This document shows positions 41,761 through 51,136 of a stretch of 64,000 nucleotides of DNA, one piece after another. The stretch's first letter is position 1. Every line of letters begins with the position of its first letter. The DNA is from Xenoacremonium recifei (Eukaryota; Ascomycota; Sordariomycetes; Hypocreales; Nectriaceae): assembly GCA_012184525.1 (NCBI GenBank), contig WOFQ01000012.1:124001-188000 (forward strand). Reading direction: 5' to 3'. The position numbers and the translations under genes were made by a program. The notes beneath the pieces were generated by a model that was given only the letters and a program-made list of their open reading frames with translations, was not told where the DNA came from and searched no databases.

Positions 41761-42732
41761 CGTGACGATGAGGAGCTCCCGGGGGAAGCTTACACACGCA
41801 TCTACAGCAACTACTGAGGGGGATTGAGAATGACGGAGGAAGAAAGGGAAGATCCTGTCAGCACTGGCCGCCACGAGAGAGAAAAGCTGGTCACGGCCGT
41901 GAGCTGCTCCTCATCTCATGGGCATCCACTTACACTGCGCCGATCCCCAGCCAGCACGAGCTCCCCGGCGGAGTCAAACGGGGACTTTGGGGTCGTAGTT
42001 AACCGGCAAGCCTAACACTTACTTGGTAGAGTAGGCTGGGCCGTCTCAGGGCTGCAAGCGAGTCTGGCGATCTCGCCTTTCCCTCTGGACACAGCCACTC
42101 CGTTCGTGCATCTTGCCCCTGGGTTGTGCCTCGTCTCTTGGAATCATCCCCTGAACAGTGTCACAGCACGCCGGGAAGGATTCCAGCTGCTACAAGTACG
42201 GCCACGTCGGTTCTCGCTGTCCCACCACCATCAGCCTTCCAGGGCTGAAACCTGGAATCAGAGTCCGACGCCGCCAATCACCACCCTTCTCCCCCAAAGG
42301 GGCATGGGCCGAACAGGGTCGGATTTCAGGGCCTTGCCACTAATAACCGCGCCCCCCTGCGCTATGTGGGCGCGAATTAGCATTTATAAGCGCGGTCAAG
42401 CTTGTCTGCCATGGTTATTCACATGGAACGGGACTTTGGGCTTTTGCGGGCGCTGAGTGGTGGGATAGTTGGGGGGCGGTGTTCCGAGGCGAGGAGGATC
42501 TGCTCCGAGGGGATACGAGCGAGCAATGCTGCACAACTTGGATGTGAAGAGTAATGGTGTATCTCGCGCTGTTGATGCGGCTATGCGAAAGGCTACGAAT
42601 AGTCTCGTGCTATGTGAGTTGGAATCTTGGCGTCTTGGCCGTATGTATTGCTGGTATATTGATCCATTCAGAGAACCCCCCTCTATAGAAACAACCGCGT
42701 AGTATCTAAAACCGTGTCCCAACTACATCTCT
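41761..42732. other. Intergenic region between lectin-like gene and APP1
   Basis: Promoter of the lectin-like gene and 3' flank of APP1. Short frames only. Confidence 0.55.
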
Positions 42733-45561
42733 CTACGCCTCGCTCCGTGCCCTCCTCCTCTCCCTCTCCATATCCCGCAACGCCCTCGTGATAATCCCCT
42801 CCGCCTCGGCAACCACATCGCCGCCCCTCCTCCACGTATACAGCGCCACGCCCATCCCATCCAGCTGCTCATGCGCGCGAGCCAGCCGCCGCCGCCACAG
42901 CTCGAGCTTCTTGTTCACGCCTTGTGGCCCAAGACCCGGCGAAGCACTTGGCGATACCGTGTTGGAGCGGCTGCTGGAGCGGGTTTGCGTGAATGCTGGC
43001 GGAGGGTCGATATCTAGGGCTGTGGAGGCGGATGTTGATGTTGTGGTGCGAGGAGGGAGGGGAGGGCGTGCGTCGGGGGTGAGTGTGCTGTTGTTGGAGG
43101 GTGTGCCGCGACGGCGTGGAGGAGGTGGTGGCGGACGCTCGCCGGCGTTGTTGTTCTTCGGCGTGGTGTTTTGGCTGCGGACGGACTGCTCGGAGGAGTT
43201 GCTCATCTGGCTGAGCGGGTGCGCTGGCGTCTTCCGGGGCGGCATCGGCGGCGGCACGTCTGCTTCTGCCGAGATTCCCAGGCCGGCAACTCCCTTGTTC
43301 AGCTCCGTGATGGACCTGGCGCTGCGCAGAGCCTTGGGCTTCGCCGGCGGCTTAGGCGGCGGAGGTTTGCGTGCTGCGATGGCGCTGAGATCCGATGTGC
43401 TGGCGCTGCGGTTGCTTGCGCTGGACTGTCGAAGTTGGGCTAGAGCTGCGGTGTGATCAACCTTGGTCTCCTCAGGTTCCTCGCTGAAGTCGATGAGCAT
43501 GCCCATAGCTGGACCTGTAGAGGACGGCTTCCGCGGGATGGCTGCGGGCGTCGAGTTCTGACGCATTGCATTCCCCCCTATCAGCGGCTTCGCGCTCTCA
43601 TTCAGCGTAAGGTTAGACACCTTCCGTCGTAGATCAAACCCGGAATCAAAGAACTGTGTCTGCTCCGGCGTCGTCACATCTCTGATAAAGACGGCCAGGA
43701 TGCGGCCGGGGTTGGCTAGAGCCAGTTCCGTATATACCTCCAGGTCAGCCTCGCCGCTGTCACCAACGAGGATGAACTTCCGCTGCGGGAAGTCCCTCAG
43801 GAGTCGGTTCAATGTCGACTTCTTCCGCTCTGCTACTGGCTCAAAAATGCCCTGAAGCATGCCGCTGTACTGCTTGAGGTGCAGCGACCCCGGAGGCAAG
43901 CCCACGAGCTTGAAGAAGCTGGCGAGCACCGGGAAGAGCTGCCAGGGGCTGTTGGAGCAGTAGTGGAAGCTCACGCCTAGCTCGTGCATGCGGCCATACC
44001 ACTCCTTCACTCCATCAATGGTGAGATCCGACAGGTCTCGAACGAAAGTATTCCGAAAGATCTCTTTCGCTCCCATAGAAATGTTCGACTTCTTGACAGT
44101 GTCATCGATATCACTGATAACACTGACGCCGTAGGGCTCAATCAGCGTGATCTCCTGAGTTGCTGATAGGTCCTCATTGGCCAGGACCCTGACATGTGTC
44201 GGTACAAAGTCCAGCGCAGCTCGCATCACAAAGTGGCCAGCATCGTTAGTGATGACCGTCTTCGACTGTGAGCTAGTGTCGTTGTAGAAGAAGAGCGTAA
44301 TCGGGAGAGCAACCAACGGGTTGGTCATAAAGGGAGCTATTCGAGCCATGAGGTTTGCGTTTGCCAGGGCCAGCTCCGCGTCGCTCATCTCTGCCGTGCT
44401 TGAACTGAAAGTCCTCGCGGGCATCGCCGGGCTTCCTGGAGGCGAATCGACTGTCTGTCCACTGGTCTGTGTTCGGTAGGCGTATACACTGGCATCATCC
44501 CGGCCGTCTTCGTCCTGAGGCTTCTCGCTATAGCGGCCCTGGTAGGCGGCCTTCTTCTCTGCCTGGCCCTGACGCTCGATCCGCGCAGCTTCGTGCGCGA
44601 TCCTCTCCTGCTCACGCTGCTCCTCATGCATCTGGTGATGTGTCCGTAGAGGCGCCGCCGTGGGAGCCCCATATGCTTGATCAGCCCGAGGTGCTGGGAT
44701 ACCGCTGAGCTGTCGTGCCAGCCCTATGAGCATCCGGTTTCGCCGCGTCATAGGCCCTGTGTGAGGAGAGTAAATCCAGCCCCTGACGTCCACGTCCACG
44801 ATGGCTCTCTCGTCCTCGTTCCGCTCCCACTCCTGTCGCCAGTAGTCTTCATCTCGTAAGCTGCCATGCACCGCTTGCGACTGGTGCATGGCTGTCTGTC
44901 CCCAATCCCTCCTCGAGTGTCGCTTCGCGTAGGAGGGGAATAGGACCATCTGCTCGGTCCCCTGAACCACAATCGCCACATCTGGGAACGCTCCTGGAAT
45001 ATGTATTCGTCCATGGTTGTCCCCGCCGCCCTCAAATCCCCGCGTTGCCCTCGTCTGGGCGTACGATTCCCGTATTTCCGTCACAGCAGCTTGCCCTGTC
45101 CGATACAAGTTGCCCGCCATAGCTGCCAATTTCCGGCGTCGATATCCCCTCTCCCCATTGCTGGGGCTGGACGGCCGATCCATGCCATAGCCGCCCTGCG
45201 ACCCCCCTTGAGGGATCATCTTCTGCGCTACGAAGCCTCTCGACCGGTCTCGCACATGCTTGAGCGCTTGACGGCGTTGGGGTCCGAGTAGCCGCCTACC
45301 CTGGCTCGCGACAAGATCGAGGACGCGGCCTTTCTCGGCGCGGCGGCGCTGGTGCTCGACTATATACCTATAAATGCGCGACTGGAAGTTGTGCTTCAGG
45401 TACGGCAGGGTATCGAGGTGGAAGCGGAGGAGGCGCTCGCGGTATCGGTCTCGGACGGTTCGTGGGAACAGGAAGCGGAGGAGGTTGCGCGTGTTGCGCG
45501 GGCGAGGGCGGCCTGGACCGAAGAACCTAGGGAGAGCCAGCTTGTGGAGGAATGTCGACTC
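42733..45561 (-). CDS. APP1: APP1-type phosphatidate phosphatase (5' exon unresolved)
   Basis: Mg-dependent phosphatidate phosphatase of the yeast App1 (actin patch) type, converting phosphatidate to diacylglycerol at cortical actin patches. Catalytic motif SDIDDTVKKSN (DxDxT, about residue 485 counting from 45561), followed by SNSPWQLFPVL and KFILVGDSGEADLEVY, defines the HAD-like domain. The C-terminal third is Pro-rich with KPPPPKPPAKP, PPPMPPRKTP and PPPPPRRRG, likely SH3 ligands as in yeast App1. Downstream of 45255 the frame is long and open; its first codon there is GTG, not ATG. The same frame continues upstream to 45561 and encodes a conserved-looking basic stretch (FLHKLALPRFFGPG, RIYRYIVEHQRRRAEKG), with a CAG acceptor just before 45561. 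No in-frame ATG exists between 45561 and the first internal Met, so the start must lie in an upstream exon I cannot fix. The stop at 42733 is clear. Confidence 0.88.
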   Translation of the reverse strand, partial: ESTFLHKLALPRFFGPGRPRPRNTRNLLRFLFPRTVRDRYRERLLRFHLDTLPYLKHNFQSRIYRYIVEHQRRRAEKGRVLDLVASQGRRLLGPQRRQALKHVRDRSRGFVAQKMIPQGGSQGGYGMDRPSSPSNGERGYRRRKLAAMAGNLYRTGQAAVTEIRESYAQTRATRGFEGGGDNHGRIHIPGAFPDVAIVVQGTEQMVLFPSYAKRHSRRDWGQTAMHQSQAVHGSLRDEDYWRQEWERNEDERAIVDVDVRGWIYSPHTGPMTRRNRMLIGLARQLSGIPAPRADQAYGAPTAAPLRTHHQMHEEQREQERIAHEAARIERQGQAEKKAAYQGRYSEKPQDEDGRDDASVYAYRTQTSGQTVDSPPGSPAMPARTFSSSTAEMSDAELALANANLMARIAPFMTNPLVALPITLFFYNDTSSQSKTVITNDAGHFVMRAALDFVPTHVRVLANEDLSATQEITLIEPYGVSVISDIDDTVKKSNISMGAKEIFRNTFVRDLSDLTIDGVKEWYGRMHELGVSFHYCSNSPWQLFPVLASFFKLVGLPPGSLHLKQYSGMLQGIFEPVAERKKSTLNRLLRDFPQRKFILVGDSGEADLEVYTELALANPGRILAVFIRDVTTPEQTQFFDSGFDLRRKVSNLTLNESAKPLIGGNAMRQNSTPAAIPRKPSSTGPAMGMLIDFSEEPEETKVDHTAALAQLRQSSASNRSASTSDLSAIAARKPPPPKPPAKPKALRSARSITELNKGVAGLGISAEADVPPPMPPRKTPAHPLSQMSNSSEQSVRSQNTTPKNNNAGERPPPPPPRRRGTPSNNSTLTPDARPPLPPRTTTSTSASTALDIDPPPAFTQTRSSSRSNTVSPSASPGLGPQGVNKKLELWRRRLARAHEQLDGMGVALYTWRRGGDVVAEAEGIITRALRDMERERRRARSEA

Positions 45562-46206
45562 CTGGACCGAGTCTACGGGAGGAAGTCGTCGTTATATATG
45601 TCAAATAGCCGCGGGTGAGCTGCTGAGCCGCACGTAACGCCTTATGCGCCCTCAGCTGAGGCCGTCTTCTGACAGGGCGGCTTCGGCCTGATGCAATCGT
45701 CAGCGACGGTGACCGGGCCGCATGACTCTGGAGGGATCGGTCGGCCGCTACAGAGCCGGCTGCTTGCTCTGTTCAGGTGCCGGGCAGAGAAGAAGGGTGG
45801 AGGAGCGGACGCTCGTGATCCAAGTTCCAGGTCTAGTTCCAGGCCCTCTAGACACCTCTCGAGCCTTACGTCATCACGCTGATGGTGGGGTGGCTGGCAG
45901 ATTTTCTGCGATTTAATTACAAGAATCTTTCATATTTTAATTTATTAAAGATTTAATAAATTTCTCATTATTTCCTGGTGCTATCAATTGTTTAGGAGTC
46001 ATAGCTAAAACGCCATTCACCACATACTATTACTAGTCTAAATATCTATTTGAAGGAGTGATAGTCTTTCTGCTGGCCCCTAAATATATTCTCCACCATC
46101 TATCTATAGTTACATGAAAAAAACATAAAATATAATCTAAGGAGTGAAGCATACACCTACAACTCTACACCATCTACTTACACCCTCGATCATCTCACCA
46201 CATACA
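45562..46206. other. APP1 5' region and AT-rich spacer with a short palindrome
   Basis: Expected to hold the unresolved first APP1 exon(s) and promoter. The segment 45900-46140 is AT-rich, unlike its neighbours, with a near-perfect palindrome at 45941-45960. A CRE-like TTACGTCA lies near 45868. Confidence 0.5.
45941..45960. repeat. AT-only palindrome (9-bp arms, 2-nt centre)
   Basis: TTTATTAAA, then GA, then the exact complement TTTAATAAA. It lies in an AT-rich spacer, so chance is possible. Confidence 0.5.
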
Positions 46207-47517
46207 TTAAGCCTTGCCCAAAGTCTTGTTCAACCACGCAAAAATGGACCGCGACAACTCTTGTCCTGCGCCAGTCTGACAGTGATAACCAGCAACTCCA
46301 GTGTAGTTATGCAGAGTACCCAAATCGCCCAGAGCCGCTTTCAACGGCACAGCCTGCCCGGGAATAAGCGTGTCATACTCGCCGTTGCCGATAAACACGG
46401 GCACCTTGATCTGGTCGACGACGTCCTTCAGTGTAAACTTCTGGCTCTTCAGGAGTAGCTCAGACGGCGAATGCGTGTTGAACGTCCACAAGCCTTCGTC
46501 CAAGCCCCAGGCGGAGGCAGTCGACATCTTCCCAGAGGCTCGCAGCGAGTCGATTTCGGCATCGAACTGTGTGTAGTTGCCCGCCTCGAAGATGGCTATC
46601 ATCTCAGAGGGCAGTGCTCCTGCGAAGGATGGATAGATGTCCGAGGCGCCGTCGATGAGTACCGCCGCGGATAGTCGAGGCTCGAAGGCTGCAGCACGGG
46701 CGGCAAGATAGCCGCCCAAGGAGTTACCGACAATAACAAGTCTGTCCTCGTCCACGACCTCAGCCTTTTCCGAGAGAACATAGTCCACGACAGGCGTAGC
46801 AACACGCTCCCAATCCGGGATGAAGCCGATGTTCTGCTCTCGGCGCACGGTAGGTTGTCCCGGGCCTTCGTACGTTATGCAATTCCACCCGCGAGCCAGA
46901 GCCGGCGCGACGTAGTTATGGTAGGAGTCCTCCTGCGCGGCATCTAGGCCGTTTCCAATGATCAAAGTCGGCCTTTTGGTGTTTTTGTCCTCGGAAGCCG
47001 AGTACCAAATTGCCGGAATGGTGAAGTTACTCTTCTTAGCCGGAATGCTCACACGCTTGCCAGGGATAGGCAACGCTGCCAGCCCCTTGTTGAATGCTGC
47101 GGTCTGCTCTACCCACAGGCTGTTGATCAGCGGGTCGCTCCAGTTGCCGTGGAGGTAGAAGTCGGCGCGACGGAAGTAATTGGCCGCTGAGAACCAAGTG
47201 TCCTTGACGTTGACTGGGTCATAGGCGTTGTCCGGGTTCTCAGCCTGGGCTTTGGTCTGGTTGGCGATTGCGTAGAACACTTCGCTATAGGATGTCATGT
47301 TTCCAGGCTGGATGTTCTTGGCAGCGCCCAACACGGGGCCAACATCGGACCCTCCAGCAATGGCGTCGCCGAGAGCAATCAGCAGGTTGAAGTGAAACGA
47401 CGAATCCGAGCTCAGTAATAGTATAGGGTTATAGTCGGTGGCGTTGGCCGCGGCTGCTGGGCTCGATTGCAGCAGTGCAGCCAAAATAGGCCCGGTGTAG
47501 ACGGAAGAGAGCTTCAT
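46207..47517 (-). CDS. Secreted alpha/beta-fold hydrolase
   Basis: 436 residues from the ATG at 47517; MKLSSVYTGPILAALLQSSPAAAA is a signal-peptide-like start (an in-frame upstream TTG at 47562 is not credible). The catalytic triad is visible: nucleophile elbow GNSLGG (about residue 264), acid in GNGEYDTLIPG, and histidine in GVAGYHCQTGAG. IIGNGLDAAQEDSYHNY and YEGPGQPTVRREQ (oxyanion and lid region) match the dipeptidyl-peptidase-like/2,6-dihydroxypseudooxynicotine-hydrolase branch of the superfamily as far as I can judge. Several NxS/T sites are present (for example NATD, NMTS, NQTK, NYTQ). The substrate is unknown. Divergently transcribed from the Zn2Cys6 regulator with a shared 426-bp region, so co-regulation is plausible. 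Confidence 0.87.
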   Translation of the reverse strand: MKLSSVYTGPILAALLQSSPAAAANATDYNPILLLSSDSSFHFNLLIALGDAIAGGSDVGPVLGAAKNIQPGNMTSYSEVFYAIANQTKAQAENPDNAYDPVNVKDTWFSAANYFRRADFYLHGNWSDPLINSLWVEQTAAFNKGLAALPIPGKRVSIPAKKSNFTIPAIWYSASEDKNTKRPTLIIGNGLDAAQEDSYHNYVAPALARGWNCITYEGPGQPTVRREQNIGFIPDWERVATPVVDYVLSEKAEVVDEDRLVIVGNSLGGYLAARAAAFEPRLSAAVLIDGASDIYPSFAGALPSEMIAIFEAGNYTQFDAEIDSLRASGKMSTASAWGLDEGLWTFNTHSPSELLLKSQKFTLKDVVDQIKVPVFIGNGEYDTLIPGQAVPLKAALGDLGTLHNYTGVAGYHCQTGAGQELSRSIFAWLNKTLGKA

Positions 47518-47943
47518 GGCGACGTGTAAGTGATGAAGTATAAGTGATAAGAGTATTTCCAAAGAGGTTGGATGGTTTGTTGCTTGCGAGCTGAGCTTGT
47601 GCTTCTTGGATGATCTCCATCTTCAACTTTCGCCGTTCTGTCTCTACTTATACTCAGTCTTCAGCCCTATTCTATTCTCCGAGGTGCTCTTCGAGCTACG
47701 CGGGCATTGAGGCTTGTGTCGGTAGATTCCTACAGCCCCGGCATTACCAAGCTATCTAGACCGAATTGAGTGTATCTTTTTGCGACGGAGCCCTACCATT
47801 GGTCGGGAATGGTGATCAACTTCTTGACGAAACCCGGCCGGAGTAAGCATAGCGGACCCCGAACCAAGCTTATTTATTAACATGACGGCACCGACACCAC
47901 TCGCCGCAACAACATCACTCTTTTCGGCATCGTCAACATCGTC
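47518..47943. promoter_or_regulatory. Shared divergent promoter of hydrolase and Zn2Cys6 regulator
   Basis: 426 bp separate the two start codons. CCGGCCGG (about 47829-47836) is a palindrome of CCG/CGG triplets, a possible site for the adjacent regulator; nearby GCGGACCC is another GC-rich element. No site is proven. Confidence 0.45.
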
Positions 47944-49668
47944 ATGGTCAATCACGGACGCTCCGGAGGTTGCGTTACATGCAAACAGCGACGCGTCAAA
48001 TGCGATGAGGCGAAGCCCGAATGCCGGCTATGTCAGCGCCTCAAGCTCCGCTGCGAAGGCTACATCACGAAGGGGACCAGACGAAAGCTGAAGTTCAGGG
48101 ACCAGAACCACAAGTTCCGCAACACAGATGCTCAGGGCCGAGCCGTAGGAGATGGAGATCGGGCGGCTGTGCTTCGTCCGCATCCTCGTCCGCGTCCGTT
48201 GGCCGAACCTGATGCCGCCGTGAACTTCTATCTTTGGCATTACGCCAGCATTGGCCGCGACTGGGGATCTGCGCGCGGGTTCTTTGAGATCCTGATTCCA
48301 GTATACTGTTCGCAAAGGCAGAACTCACCGCTCTCGCTTGTGGTATCCGCGATGGCCTCAAAAGTGTTTGCGTTATGGCGGCACGACACCAGCAACTTCC
48401 TATCACCAGGGAAAACCTATGCCCAAGCTGTGGCGTGTCTACGAACCGCAGTCCAGGATCCAGCAGAACGTAGCAAGCCAGCAACAATAATGGCTGTGTT
48501 GATGCTTCAACTATACGACGACATGGATGCTGTATATGGCATTCACTCGGCCAAGCGAGTACACCACAACGGTGCAGTGTCTTTGCTCCCATTCGCGGAC
48601 TCGAACTCTATCAACGGAATGATGGCCGCATATATTCGAAGATTCATGATCCATACCGAGGTATCATCAGCGATGCGCCAAAAACGACCACTACAGAGCA
48701 CCGAATACTCATGGATTGGGAGCACGCATCTGACGGCTGCCCCAAATAACCCAAGCTCGGCACTCGATGCTATAGGGGCGTCTGTCGCTGAGCTTCAGGC
48801 AAGCTACGCGCAGCTAGAAACAGAAAAAGGTTCCCTGCCTTTGTCGCAGCCAGCTCTGAGAGAGTGGAGGACCAAGGCAAAGCACATTGATGGACAGCTT
48901 CAGGCGTGGGCGCAGAGTGTACCGGATCATTGGCGTCCACAGAAGCTCACAAGTGGAAAAGACATCGACTCCTCGATTCCTACCTATCAATCTGTCTGCG
49001 ACGTTTACCCATCTTGCACGATTGCGAACATATGGAACCTGTGGCGCTTTCAGCGCCTTTCACTCGTGAAGACTACCCTTGACCTGTTCGATACTACCCT
49101 TGGTCAAGGTCCGAATGAGATTGCAAAAGATCATTCTTTGGGAGACGTGCAGGATATCCTTGAATGCAGACATATCTTCCAAGAACTGATAGATTCTGTG
49201 TGCTCTAGCGTGCCCTTCTATCTTGGCAATCGGACCATGCCATGCAACATCGCTGACTTTGACGACCTGACGATTTTGTTTCCTAGCTGTGATACCCTAC
49301 AAACCATCGACAAGAGGCCGATGAACAAGCAAACAAACGGCCTGAGGATGTCAGAAAACGAACACAGACGTCATGTCATCGCTCAAGGACCATGGCACGC
49401 CATGAGCCCGCTGAGCCGCTTATTGACCCTCTGGTCAGAAGACCAGGGCCAGCTGATAGCGAGCTTTCTCAGGCCTGGGCAGCATGCATGGATTCGCGAA
49501 CAGTTCCTACGCGTTACAGTCTTGCTGCATCTTTCCCCGACTGAGGCGAGCGGTCGCAAGGAGGGGTGTCGTGTTCTGGATTCGGTGGCTCAGGGATCTG
49601 TATATACCAAGGCGGAGTTTCTCGCGAGGGAGGTCAGGAAGGGCGCCATCTTTATGAGTGGACCATAA
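47944..49668 (+). CDS. Zn2Cys6 fungal transcription factor
   Basis: 574 residues, one exon, ATG at 47944. The binuclear zinc cluster sits at the N-terminus: cysteines at 10, 13, 20, 27, 30 and 37 (C-x2-C-x6-C-x6-C-x2-C-x6-C) in GGCVTCKQRRVKCDEAKPEC. A basic linker (TKGTRRKLKFRDQNHKF) follows, then a long helical middle region with FYLWHYASIGRDW and a motif region typical of fungal regulators. No coiled coil directly after the cluster is evident, so dimer mode is unclear. It is divergent from the secreted hydrolase, so that gene is its likeliest local target; this is inference. No signs of truncation. Confidence 0.93.
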   Translation: MVNHGRSGGCVTCKQRRVKCDEAKPECRLCQRLKLRCEGYITKGTRRKLKFRDQNHKFRNTDAQGRAVGDGDRAAVLRPHPRPRPLAEPDAAVNFYLWHYASIGRDWGSARGFFEILIPVYCSQRQNSPLSLVVSAMASKVFALWRHDTSNFLSPGKTYAQAVACLRTAVQDPAERSKPATIMAVLMLQLYDDMDAVYGIHSAKRVHHNGAVSLLPFADSNSINGMMAAYIRRFMIHTEVSSAMRQKRPLQSTEYSWIGSTHLTAAPNNPSSALDAIGASVAELQASYAQLETEKGSLPLSQPALREWRTKAKHIDGQLQAWAQSVPDHWRPQKLTSGKDIDSSIPTYQSVCDVYPSCTIANIWNLWRFQRLSLVKTTLDLFDTTLGQGPNEIAKDHSLGDVQDILECRHIFQELIDSVCSSVPFYLGNRTMPCNIADFDDLTILFPSCDTLQTIDKRPMNKQTNGLRMSENEHRRHVIAQGPWHAMSPLSRLLTLWSEDQGQLIASFLRPGQHAWIREQFLRVTVLLHLSPTEASGRKEGCRVLDSVAQGSVYTKAEFLAREVRKGAIFMSGP

Positions 49669-50209
49669 GCGCAGGGTATTTGCCCGCTGGATGAAGGAAC
49701 CAAATAGGTTTCTAGTATGGCTCACGGAATTTGCTAGGGGATAATTTATGTTGGCTGTGATGAAATAGAGGCAGGATGGGATGTTGGTAGATAATCATAC
49801 CATATCTATGTATAGACCCCTAAATCTGGTCTCCTTGATATACCATTCGTAGCGGGCGCTTAAGTTGGTTGGGCGGCTAAATTTCGACGTCCACACCCGA
49901 ATGATGCAGAAGCAGAGAACAAGCTCGAAAGTGACGACTGTAATAAATGGTATTGGCTTACCTAGGCGCTTGTCTACAAAAGGAAACATAAAACAAGCGG
50001 TAACTGAAATATCAGACCGGTTTCAGGTCTCTAGGGGCCTCGACCATGGTTCACTATCGATCGGGGCGTATAAGCGTTAAAGTCAACAGCGCCATATGTA
50101 CTCGGTATTGATCCCGATCATCCGGCTGTGCCTTTTCGAAAACCTGCTAATTTCTTCACCAACACTATTCTTTCGACCTCGTCATAAAAGTGCTACCGTC
50201 TTATACAGG
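49669..50209. other. Spacer between the Zn2Cys6 gene and the small orphan gene
   Basis: Nothing supported; 3' flank of the regulator and leader of the next gene. Confidence 0.55.
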
Positions 50210-50846
50210 ATGGAAAGCCCACCAGAGAAGCCTCCCCAACCGGAACCACCGGTGCGCATATTGGTGTCGACACTCACCCATCTGGTCCCCGGCCGTAACA
50301 GTGTAGAGCGAACCGATTTCATCTTGAATCGCATGTGCCAATATCACTGGAAATGCGATTTCGAGAGTCCAAAGTTCCGCTGGGCATCATATAACGACAA
50401 TTTCGCTTTCAACAACCGACGTTGCTTCTTCCTAATTGACTACGGTGAATCTGAGAATGACGAAGATATACCTATTCTGTCCTATGAATGGACAGGGGAG
50501 GCTCTGTAAGATGCCGCTCACCATAATAACTATTTCCGTGATTAACACACCGTACAGAAATCCCATGCCGCAAATAGCCAAAGACCCAAAGATTCAGGCC
50601 GTGCTCAAAGAAGAAGTTCCGTTCACCCCACGACCATCGAAACGGGAGAAGCTTCCTGTTCGTGAGATTGTGCGGTTGAGACTTCGACGCAAGGACGGCA
50701 TTCCGCAGTCTGAATTAGATCATATGAGAGAGCATACAGAAGATTTGCAGTGGCTCAAAGCTCATGTCAGGCCTAGATTGTGGCAGACGTTCGTGGAGAT
50801 GGTCAATGAATGTAGACCCTTGGATGCCCCAGAACTTGAAGAATAA
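50210..50846 (+). CDS. Small hypothetical protein, two exons
   Basis: Exons 50210-50505 and 50558-50846 with a 52-nt GT-AG intron give 585 nt, 194 residues. I use the ATG at 50210 (MESPPEKPPQPEPPVRIL); an in-frame ATG at 50096 would add about 38 residues of hydrophobic/basic sequence and is less likely. No family recognised. Visible parts: Pro-rich start, a compact segment VSTLTHLVPGRNSVERTDFI through CQYHWKCDF, WASYNDNFAFNNRRCFF with tyrosine/tryptophan-rich turns, and a helical basic C-terminus (KREKLPVREIVRLRLRRKDG, then EHTEDLQWLKAHVRPRLWQTF). Splice joining keeps frame (EAL|RNPMPQ), which supports the model. It ends 291 bp from the convergent DRS1 gene. Confidence 0.65.
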
Positions 50847-51136
50847 ACGCTTCGCCAGGCAGACGAGGGTCGTAGTAATTATAGCTCACAAGAAATCCTT
50901 GCGCTTTGAAACCCACTGGCATGGCACTGAAAATCTCAGGCCAGATTCTCTAGAGCATGTTGCTTCTGTGTATATCACACAAGAACTTATGGTGGCTTTT
51001 ACTGATCCAAGCTGCAAGATCCAGAACCAGGCATCCAGTATAATCAAACGCTTATATTTGTTTTGTACTCCCAAAGACAGACCCCATCTCCATCGACGAC
51101 TATATACAGATACAAGTAGATATCAGTAACTAATTA

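Noticed and set aside
47518..47562. In-frame upstream start of the hydrolase
   Set aside because: The upstream codon is TTG; the ATG at 47517 gives a clear signal peptide.
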